Assembly: GCF_000003605.2 (NCBI RefSeq)
Contig: NW_003150822.1
Coordinates: 1-10,541 of the forward strand
Direction: 5' to 3'
DNA from: Saccoglossus kowalevskii
Taxonomy: Eukaryota; Hemichordata; Enteropneusta; Harrimaniidae
DNA: 10,541 nt
The notes under the pieces were generated by a model. That model saw only the letters and a program-made list of their open reading frames with translations. It made no database searches and had not been told where the DNA came from. Made by a program: the position numbers and the translations under genes. Shown one piece after another: positions 1 to 6,709 of this stretch; position 1 is the first letter of the stretch; each line of letters starts with the position of its first letter.

Positions 1-968
1 GTCGCACATTGCTGTATCCAATGACATATCTGCATCCTATCATAATTATAATGTGTCATATATTGCTCTACCCAATGACATATCTGCATCCTATCATAAT
101 TACAATGTGTCATTTATTACTCTATCCAATGACATATCTGTATCCTATCATAATTATAATGTGTCGCATATTACTCTATCCAATGACATATCTGCATCCT
201 ATCATAATTATAATGTGTCATATATTGCTCTACCCAATGACATATCTGCATCCTATCATAATTACAATGTGTCATTTATTGCTCTACCCAATGACATATC
301 TGCATCCTATCATAATTACAATGTGTCATATACTGCTCTATCAATGACATATCTGCATCCTATCATAATTTTGTGTCATTTATTGCTCTATCCAATGACA
401 TATCTGCATCCTATCATAATTATATTGTGTCGCATATTGCTGTATCCAATGACATATCTGCATCCTATCATAATTACAATGTGTCATATATTGCTCTACC
501 CAATGACATATCTGCATCCTATCATAATTATATTGTGTCATATATTACTCTATCCAATGACATATCTGCATCCTATCATAATTGTGTCATTTATTGCTCT
601 ATCGAATGACATATCTGCATCCTATCATAATTACAATGTGTCGCATATTACTCTATCCAATGACATATCTGCATCCTATCATATTATAATGTGTCCTATA
701 ATGCTCTACCCAATGACATATCTGCATCCTATCATATTATAATGTGTCCTATAATGCTCTATCCAATGACATATCTGCATCCTATCATAATTACAATGTG
801 TCATATATTGCTCTATCCAATGACAGATCTGCATCCTATCATAATAATGTGTCATATCTTGCTCTATCCAATGACATATCTGCATCCTATCATAATTATG
901 TGTCATTTATTGCTTTATCCAATGACATATCTGCATCCTATCATAATTATGTGTCATTTATTGCTCTA
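1..968. repeat. Minisatellite array, about 54-base unit, 18 full copies plus a partial
   Basis: Units begin at 1, 55, 109, 163, 217, 271, 325, 375, 429, 483, 537, 586, 640, 693, 746, 800, 851, 902 and 953 (partial, ending about 968). The invariant core is CCAATGACATATCTGCATCC, with one G change at 826. Unit length is 54 bases in most copies and 49 to 53 in seven, and every length change falls in the AT stretch before the GTC that starts the next unit. The last three full units are all 51 bases. The array starts at or before the window edge. Because 54 is 18 codons and the unit has few stops, long reading frames of periodic peptide appear in several frames; they are by-products of the repeat, not genes. 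It probably lies in an intron of the minus-strand transporter gene. Confidence 0.97.
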
Positions 969-1186
969 ACTTCAATCATTCCCAAATTGTTACAATTCAG
1001 AATCAAAATTAAGGAAGTTTATTTTCTAAAAGATGAAAAAAAAAGTTATCTTTGGTATTGAAAGCACCAATATTCTTTTACTGATCTATTTTTTCAAGCG
1101 TGGTGTGACTAAGGGTATTTGATTTATATAAATTTGTAAAGATACTGGAAATGCTATTGTGTTGGAAACAAATCTATTGTACATAC
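969..1186. other. Intron sequence between minisatellite and transporter exon 2
   Basis: AT-rich sequence with no recognisable coding segment. It includes an A-run near 1037. On the minus strand it begins with the GTATGT splice donor at 1181-1186 that closes the transporter exon. Confidence 0.6.
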
Positions 1187-1340
1187 CCCAAACCAAGATG
1201 CTTGGCTTTTATCTAATATATTACGAGATGTCATATCAGGAATCGCTGGTGATGAATAACCCAATGTATAACCCAAACTTAATGGCCCCAGCATAGACAC
1301 ACCAGTGGCTATAAAAAGGTTACGATTCACAACTCTCTGC
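1187..1340 (-). CDS. SLC2A8-like sugar transporter, exon 2 (first membrane helix)
   Basis: This 154-base internal exon encodes residues 16-67 of a facilitative sugar transporter of the major facilitator superfamily, SLC2 class III. The diagnostic stretch GPLSLGYTLGYSSPAIP (residues 34-50) is the first transmembrane helix and its exit loop. It closely resembles GLUT8 and the insect Tret1 trehalose carriers, as does SQASWFG (61-67) leading to helix 2. The acceptor is TATTACAG (minus strand, ending at 1341) and the donor is GTATGT (1186-1181). The exon enters as the third base of a codon and leaves in phase 0. The first base completes the AG left by exon 1 at 3607 to give Arg16, so the frames agree. 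A frame-open ATG lies just upstream at 1366, but the splice acceptor and matching exon 1 make that start unlikely. The remaining roughly 400 residues are outside the window to the left, so the substrate cannot be judged. Confidence 0.85.
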
Positions 1341-1597
1341 CTGTAATACGACAACAAATATTCCAATCATGATTAACATAAGGTATGAATATTTAGATTT
1401 AGAAAATCAATTCTTAACAAGGTGGTGCTAAGCTTTAAGTAAAACTACAGTATTAAGTTCTATTTCTAGCCACAATCTGAGAAATGACTCAAAGCTGTAG
1501 GTACAAGTATGGTTTATTTGTTTGGTATTTAACCCTTTGGACAACATATTTATACAGCTCAAAAATGGTGGTTTAACATATATCACATTTTTATGTA

Positions 1598-1796
1598 CTG
1601 TAGAATACTTTATTTTCGCTTGGAATTTATTTTCGCTGAAAGGATGATTCCGTGAAAATAAAAACCAGCGAATATACTTTTTTTCCTATATTTCACATTA
1701 AACTCATCAAAAATCAGTGAAAATAAATTACATATAAAACGCACAAAAAGCCTTTTCAGCGAAAATTAATTCCAGCGAAAATAAAATATTCCACAG
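1598..1796. mobile_element. MITE family A, copy 1 (199 bases, TA flanks)
   Basis: Non-autonomous inverted-repeat element. The left end begins CTGTAGAATACTTTATTTTC and the right end is its imperfect reverse complement, ending in CCACAG. TA dinucleotides flank both ends (1596-1597 and 1797-1798), as expected of a Tc1/mariner-type target duplication. The motif TTTTCGCT and its complement AGCGAAAA recur several times inside both arms. There is no coding capacity. The interior TTTCCTATATTTCACATTAA is shared with the copies at 5167 and about 9652. The superfamily call rests only on the TA flanks. Confidence 0.88.
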
Positions 1797-1943
1797 TACT
1801 TTTTTTTATAATTTCTACATTAATTTTGAATGCAATGAATATGTTTCAGGAACTACTTGTTTTTACAAAAAAATTAAAAAGAATATAAATATATTTATGC
1901 AGATTTATTTATATGAAAAAGGGTGACTTTGGCGGGTAAAGAG

Positions 1944-2076
1944 TTAAAGCGCGGTGGTCGTCGTGCAGCGCATGTTCGAATTTCATGTTAATAAACAATG
2001 TATTTTACACGCCTTGTATACGTCGCTATGAGTCCCATATCGAACAGGACGCGACACGACGACTGCCGCCCTTTAA
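1944..2076. mobile_element. MITE family B, copy 1 (TTAA ends, 133 bases)
   Basis: Short inverted-repeat element bounded by TTAA at 1944-1947 and 2073-2076. The left arm reads TTAAAGCGCGGTGGTCGTCG and the right arm, reverse complemented, TTAAAGGGCGGCAGTCGTCG. The pairing continues inward to a TGTTCGA shared by both arms. TTAA is palindromic, so it can be read as a target duplication of piggyBac or a similar TTAA-specific family. Only about 133 bases remain, with no coding capacity. It is the same family as the elements at 8307 and, in degraded form, 5390. Confidence 0.85.
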
Positions 2077-2707
2077 CAGTCTCTTGCTGTGTATTTATGC
2101 CATTTTTTAATTTTCTCAAATTTAAGACTAAAACAGTAAGTAAGATTTGGAATGGTTGAAATATAAATGTTAAACCCAAAACTCATTATGTGGCATTGCA
2201 TTCCATTGTGTTGCAAATGTGCAGTGAATCGTGATGTGACTTATGTGTCTGAGTGGACTTAATACATACAAGGGGAACAAAATAAATCCTGAAAATAAAC
2301 AAAACATGAATGTCCCAGTCCCCGTATTTAAAAAAAAAAATATTCAAAAAATGAAGTACTGTACTTTAAGTATTTACCAGTACCTACATTTATAAGTATC
2401 TAGGGATGGACCATTAACATTACAGGGGGGTGATGGCAGAAACACTGTGCTAAATAAATATTTTGTTCCTTCACTTAGTTTTGCGTTATATTTTTCATGA
2501 TGAATTTGCTGTATATTTTTTTCCTGTGTGCGAAATAATTTTTCTCCAAGACTTAGGCAAGCAGAATTTTTTTTTTCTGTTATTGATTCTTGCAAAAGTT
2601 ATTTTGAAAATTTATTTAAATTTTGTCAGCTTTAATGTTTTACATTTCTGAGAAATCAGATGTTCAATATGTTGTTAACATGCACAAACTTTGCTTTATT
2701 GTAGGCC

Positions 2708-2747
2708 TACCATTTTATGGGCAAATACATCCACTGGTAAAATGGTA
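2708..2747. repeat. Small perfect inverted repeat (10-base stem)
   Basis: TACCATTTTA at 2708-2717 and TAAAATGGTA at 2738-2747 are perfect reverse complements around a 20-base loop. Just upstream, overlapping by three bases, is the 10-base palindrome GTAGGCCTAC (2701-2710). It may be the remnant of an inverted-repeat transposon or chance in AT-rich DNA. It is too short for a microRNA hairpin. Confidence 0.5.
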
Positions 2748-3606
2748 ACTTTATTTTAAAACCAATTTTTACCAGACTGATGTTGGGAAATATTCTTTTG
2801 CAAATAATCAAACCCCATCCAGGTGACAATATGGAGTAGTTGTATTTGTAGTATTATACTTAGTATCCCCTCATTTTGACTGCCAGGTCTTATCATTTGA
2901 TGTATGAGTGGCAGCTTTATTTGAGACTTTTGCACACTGCTGTACTATGAGAAATGTAACTCCTCGCTTACAGCTAACAGTTGAATTATGGTGAAGAAAC
3001 AATTTAGATTTCATAAAGTACTTTCAGAAAAGCAATTTACAAAATTTATATGAATGCTGAGAAGTTGTGCTGAGAGTTAGTGTTTTAAAATAATAACTTT
3101 ATTACTCTGAAACAAAGTACCATCTGAGGGAACTGTATGGTAAAGACAACATATAAAATACATTGCACCGAAAGAAATAAACAATACATAATGAGAAACC
3201 ATTAAAAAATATTCAATACAAAAATAAAACCCCCTTGTTTTTATTTAATTTGGAGTATTGTCTTTTTTAAATATTTATAAATATTTTATTTCATTGTCCC
3301 CAAACAAATTAATACTTCCCTGAAACGCACTGTACAACAAACATATATATTAATATTGTATATGCATAAGTTGTTTTTTTTTGTATGTTTTTTAACTCGA
3401 TATACCCGGAAATAAATTTAATGACACGATACATGTACATAACATATCACATGATTCATAACTATGTGTCACATGATCGCAGAAATTCAACTACTAGTAA
3501 TTGAATATTTGAAATACTTGTGGTGCCTTGAACAACGCACTTACAGTGGAGACCAATGTTGATATATGAGGGGGCGTATCTTAATCTACAGGGCAATTAC
3601 ACTTAC

Positions 3607-3653
3607 CTTCCCAGTAGGGCAGATCGCTGGCCGTCGTCTTGTATCGACGCCAT
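3607..3653 (-). CDS. SLC2A8-like sugar transporter, exon 1 (start of the protein)
   Basis: This tiny first coding exon is not found by ORF-length criteria. Read on the minus strand from the ATG at 3653 it gives MASIQDDGQRSALLG plus two bases (AG), directly followed by a consensus GTAAGT donor at 3606-3601. The next in-phase acceptor, at 1341 in front of the transporter exon, supplies the missing base, giving a seamless 67-residue N-terminus. The start has an ideal Kozak context (A at -3, G at +4) and lies inside AAGATGGCG, a YY1-type element. Ala-Leu-Leu-Gly at residues 12-15 sits where GLUT8 has its N-terminal dileucine sorting signal, which retains that carrier in endosomes and lysosomes. 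Here the acidic residue normally four positions before the Leu pair is Gln9, with Asp6-Asp7 a little further out, so the signal is plausible but imperfect. Confidence 0.82.
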
Positions 3654-3656
3654 CTT
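3648..3656 (-). promoter_or_regulatory. YY1-like site overlapping the transporter start codon
   Basis: The minus strand reads AAGATGGCG, matching the YY1 core AAGATGGCGGC over nine bases. In many animal housekeeping genes this element lies just downstream of the transcription start and supplies the initiating ATG. Function here is inferred from the match and the position only. Confidence 0.5.
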
Positions 3657-4167
3657 TACAGCTGTGCAATAAATGGGCACCCTAAGTTATCAATGAAATA
3701 ACCTCCCGATTCGTACTTGTTGTTACAAATTTTGCGCAATCGTTCAAACACAACAATTGGAATAACATAAGTGTTAATTTAGTTTGATTCAAAAATTAGC
3801 AAAACCCATCACATTGGTAATTCTACGCTGAAAATAGATAAGAATCGTATTATTTGTGTCAAACCTAAGTGGTCCTGAAGTCAATATGATGCTCATAACG
3901 AATCCCGCGCAGGCGCCTGACAACAGAGGTCGGGTATTTATTCCAATAACAGAGTTCTTTCCCAGGTACGTTAGATTTCTTGCACTGATCTTTCGATATA
4001 GTTCAGTTTTTTTCACACGGTGTTTAGTCTTACTTGAAAATATGATCCTGTTCCTTCATTTTTGTTCAATGATTGTTTATTCCAAAGTTACGTTATTGTT
4101 ATTTTTAGGTCATTATGCGTTTGTAGCGAGGTCTTTATCATTCGATCGTTATTGTTTTCACGTAAGT
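3654..4167. promoter_or_regulatory. Probable shared (bidirectional) promoter between divergent genes
   Basis: These 514 bases separate the two divergent start codons. They are visibly richer in CpG than the introns, with CGCGCAGGCGCC (one base off the NRF1 consensus) near 3905. No TATA box is convincing. On the plus strand CAG|GTACGT (donor at 3966) and TATTTTTAG (acceptor ending at 4108) could define a 143-base 5' UTR intron. Downstream of that acceptor is a minimal upstream frame, ATG CGT TTG TAG, at 4115-4126. The open frame runs without a stop from the ATG at 3856 into the plus-strand gene, but its extra residues are hydrophobic and match nothing in the family. The ATG at 4168 is therefore preferred. 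Confidence 0.6.
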
Positions 4168-4891
4168 ATGGCGGCTAGGGAGAGAATGGATTCGGATCAC
4201 AGCTCGGAAGGTGAAGATATGCTGAGAGACGACTTTGTTGGTGTTAAAACTGAGGACCTGGAAGCTATGACAGACTATGTTTTCAGCGAATCAAATGCAA
4301 GTGCCTGTACTGTAAAGGCCACACATGTGGCAGTTAAGATGTTAAGGGAATATTGCCAAAAGAAAAAAGGAAGGCCTGATTTTGAAAACTTTCCAATTAA
4401 AGAACTGAATCAAATACTTGTTGACTTTTTGACAACTACCCGACGGAAAGATGGTACTTACTACAGTAGATCAACTGTCCAATGTTTCCGGGCAAGTGTT
4501 GGACGATATCTTTTAAAGGCCTTTGGAATTAATATGGCTGGCCCTGAGTTTGATCATGTGAATACCAAATTTAAGGAACATTGTCGCTACCTGAAACATA
4601 TTGGTTTGGACAAAATTAAAAATGTTCCAACAATGAAGTTAGAAGATCTGCGGAAACTGTATAACAGCTCCGCTTTGGCTGAAAGCACACCGTGGGGACT
4701 GCAAAATAAAGTTTTTGTAGACATTATGCTTTTTTCGCATGTTAATACTGGAAGAGAAAGTCTACGTGCTATGACAACGAAGACGTTAGATTTTGGTGTT
4801 GACACCAATGGGCGGGAATATGTCACAATTCCAAGTCGATTAAATAAGAAAGACGAATACAATGATAAAGTTGTTTTATATGCTGCCCCTG
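4168..4891 (+). CDS. Crypton-derived (KIAA1958/DUF3504-type) recombinase-like protein, exon 1
   Basis: Encodes residues 1-241 and the first base of codon 242 of a 653-residue protein. I chose the ATG at 4168 (A at -3, G at +4) because the Ser/Asp/Glu-rich start is typical of this family. Residues about 45-150 are the helical core-binding half of a tyrosine recombinase, with conserved-looking stretches such as STVQCFRASVGRYL (102-115). The catalytic half begins about 155, and HVNTGRESLRAM (191-202) is the first arginine box, with Arg196 the likely catalytic-position residue. Lys-rich SRLNKKDEYNDK (223-234) fits the beta-hairpin that carries the catalytic Lys. The exon ends CCTG|GTAAGT in phase 1. 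Family knowledge: Crypton transposases gave rise to host genes including KIAA1958, QRICH1 and several ZMYM proteins. A donor-like GTAAGT lies at 4162-4167 directly before the ATG. Confidence 0.85.
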
Positions 4892-4930
4892 GTAAGTCAT
4901 TTTAAATCAACCCACATGTGGTTGAAGCAA

Positions 4931-5148
4931 AGTCAGCTGGCGTGTGTGATCTTGGGTGTAGAAAGAAAACTGTGAACCATGCTTTTCAATCTTTTTGTTT
5001 ATAAAAATTCTAAGCCAGTTTTTAAAGGTGATGTAATAAAAAGGTATTCTTTCAATCATAATGAATGACAAACTTCTCATCACCAATAAAGAAGTTTTTT
5101 GCATAGATTTTCCTTTTCTACACCCTAGGTCACACAGACCAGCTGACT
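4931..5148. mobile_element. MITE-like inverted-repeat element C (about 218 bases)
   Basis: The left arm starting AGTCAGCTGG at 4931 and the right arm ending CCAGCTGACT at 5148 are reverse complements over about 33 bases, with roughly five mismatches, extending to GGGTGTAGAAA in both. The interior is AT-rich and non-coding. The right flank reads ACTG-TA, as in Tc1/mariner ends (TA-CAGT), but the left flank has decayed to CA-AAGT, so the family is uncertain. It is the only copy in the window. Confidence 0.8.
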
Positions 5149-5166
5149 GTATGTTAGAGTGACATA

Positions 5167-5365
5167 CTGTGGAATACTTTATTTTCGCTGGAATTAATTA
5201 TCGCTGAAAAGGCTTTTTGGGCATTTTGTATGGAATTTATTTTCACTGATTTTTGATGAGTTTAATGTGAAATATAGGAAAAGAAGTATATTCGCTGGAT
5301 TTTATTTTCACGGAATCATTCCTTCAGCGAAAATAAATTCCAAGCGAAAATAACGGATTCTACAG
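5167..5365. mobile_element. MITE family A, copy 2 (inverted, 199 bases)
   Basis: Same 199-base length as the copy at 1598 but in the opposite orientation: its interior GATTTTTGATGAGTTTAATG is the reverse complement of the copy-1 interior. TA dinucleotides flank it at 5165-5166 and 5366-5367. The left end starts CTGTGGAATACTTTATTTTC. Identity to copy 1 is high by eye, suggesting fairly recent dispersal. Just outside, GTGACA and GTCAC are complementary, which may be chance or an extension of the ends. Confidence 0.9.
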
Positions 5366-5389
5366 TAGTCACCAAAACTGCATATGTGG

Positions 5390-5560
5390 TTAAAGCGAGG
5401 GAGTCGTCACCTACGCATGCGTCAGATGGGCATAGCGTGTCATTGTTTACAAACAAGCGGCTACACATGAGCCTTTGTGTTTTTAGCGTGTGTTATTATT
5501 GTCGCTTGGAACTCAATTCCCGCGCGTGCGCAGGTGACATCACACAGCGTGATTGGTTAA
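5390..5560. mobile_element. MITE family B, copy 2 (degraded ends)
   Basis: It is bounded by TTAA at 5390-5393 and 5557-5560. The left end TTAAAGCGAGGGAGTCGTCA resembles the family B end, but the right end has diverged. A 16-base inner inverted match survives: GTCACCTACGCATGCG at 5406-5421 against CGCGTGCGCAGGTGAC at 5523-5538 (two transitions). Its reading frame through the element has no family features and is not a gene. The right arm contains a perfect NRF1 consensus on the minus strand (TGCGCACGCGCG, 5521-5532). Confidence 0.65.
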
Positions 5561-6083
5561 AAACAAAATATTTCACAAAAAATTGAATCATTCGTTGCTA
5601 CTTATTTTGCGTTAATATTCAAGTATTTTTTCATTCAAGCAGTAACTGCACTTTCTGTTAGATTATCAACATGACTGGGTGACATGTTGGACAAATCCAA
5701 GATGGTGGATATGAATTCAAAAGTACAATTTAGTCTAGAATGACATTGATTTAGTTAATCTCAATAAAATTCCACAGGAAAACCTTTATTGGGATCTGTA
5801 ATAAATAAATAAAATATTAATGGCATGATTGAATATGCATGAATCACATGATATATTAGAGTAATCAAATCCTGAAAGTTTTGAAAAGTGTCAATTCAAT
5901 ACATGTTTCTTGCAATTTGCACAAATTCAGACAAATATTTCACAAAATAGTCCAAATACTTCAAAAAAGCTTTAGTAATGAGTGCAATGACAAGAAATAA
6001 ATATATTGGCATTATGATATGGTATATCCTAATCATGTTACCGGTAATGCCAAGAAATGGATTTCTAATACTGCATTTGATAA

Positions 6084-6424
6084 ACATGTGGCTTAGTCTT
6101 TTCCACGAAACGAAACAAAAGCCTAAGCCTAACTCGCATTTTTTTTCATTGGCCTAATAATATCTGAGAAAATTTCACACTGTGAAACACAAAATGAATA
6201 GCGCCATCAGTGTTCAACAATTCCAAAATGGTTGTCACTTCATGTCAGCACAAATGAATCGAGCTGCAAAGTAGGCGGGAAAGAGGTGAAAACTAAATAT
6301 TCTCAACAAATTTATTTCTGTGACGTGGTGATGTTTGAAGTCGTTCAAAATTTTGGTTTAATTTCATTTCGTTTTCTTTTCACGTTTCGTTTTGTTTCAT
6401 GGAAAAGACTAAGCCTAAACATGT
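6084..6424. mobile_element. MITE-like inverted-repeat element D (about 341 bases)
   Basis: Arms at 6090-6121 and 6384-6415 are reverse complements at about 28 of 32 positions, sharing GGCTTAGTCTTTTCCA followed by GAAAC-rich sequence. Both outer limits read ACATGT; the right arm has four extra bases between ACATGT and the shared block. A TAA flanks each side and could be a PIF/Harbinger-type target duplication, but ACATGT is itself palindromic and the boundary is uncertain. The reading frame inside is a by-product with no recognisable domain. Confidence 0.75.
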
Positions 6425-6709
6425 AATGTTGTTTATTAATGAATAAATGTTGTGTTAGATAGGACATCAATTTTAAAAACAAAATATAATTTTTTGTAAA
6501 TTTCAAGTAGTACAGTTGGACTACTAATTTCGAAGGATGGTAGTCTGTGTAATTGTTAAATTTTGTTTTATTGAATTGAATTTCAATTAATTTAATTTAA
6601 TTAAATTTTATTAAACTCAATTGATGTCTTCAATATGATGGTCAATCAAACATGTAGTGTGTCTTTGTTTCACCAGCTTCTTGAAGTTTTCTGTATTATT
6701 TATTTGTAG

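Larger units (their letters stand above)
1341..3606 (-). other. Transporter intron 1
   Basis: This 2266-base intron runs on the minus strand from donor GTAAGT (3606-3601) to acceptor CAG (1343-1341). It holds one copy of inverted-repeat family A (1598-1796), one of family B (1944-2076) and a 10-base-stem hairpin (2708-2747). The interval 2077-3600 is AT-rich with homopolymer runs near 2331, 2569 and 3375, and I see no further exon or repeat there. Short open frames on both strands in this interval lack family motifs, Kozak context and splice sites. Confidence 0.75.
4892..6709 (+). other. Intron of the Crypton-derived gene, loaded with MITEs
   Basis: An 1818-base GT-AG intron, with donor GTAAGT at 4892-4897 and acceptor TATTTGTAG ending at 6709. 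It holds four inverted-repeat elements (4931-5148, 5167-5365, 5390-5560, 6084-6424). Between them, 5561-6083 is AT-rich with no feature I recognise, and 6425-6709 holds an A/T-only stretch near 6560-6620 followed by a T-rich tract before the acceptor. No additional exon is needed: the two flanking exons join in frame across the conserved peptide APGFVKCPIRSF. Confidence 0.85.

Noticed and set aside
9-1061. Long open frames of periodic peptide over the minisatellite, on both strands
   Set aside because: They follow from a 54-base (18-codon) repeat with few stops; the peptide merely repeats every 18 residues and shifts frame at each shorter unit.
1154-1366. Unspliced minus-strand frame with ATG at 1366 as the transporter start
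   Set aside because: The sequence before 1340 ends in a splice acceptor and the in-phase exon 1 at 3607-3653 explains the N-terminus better; the part below 1187 is past the donor.
3742-3756. 15-base match GTTCAAACACAACAA to 9645-9659
   Set aside because: No similarity extends beyond it on either side; likely chance or a very short relic.
3856-4167. 104-residue in-frame N-terminal extension of the Crypton-derived protein
   Set aside because: Hydrophobic and unlike the family, in promoter sequence, with plausible 5' UTR splice sites; the ATG at 4168 has better context and an acidic N-terminus.
5386-5586. 66-codon plus-strand frame in the intron
   Set aside because: It coincides with family B copy 2 and has no recognisable protein features.
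6232-6426. 64-codon plus-strand frame in the intron
   Set aside because: It lies inside inverted-repeat element D and ends in its right arm.
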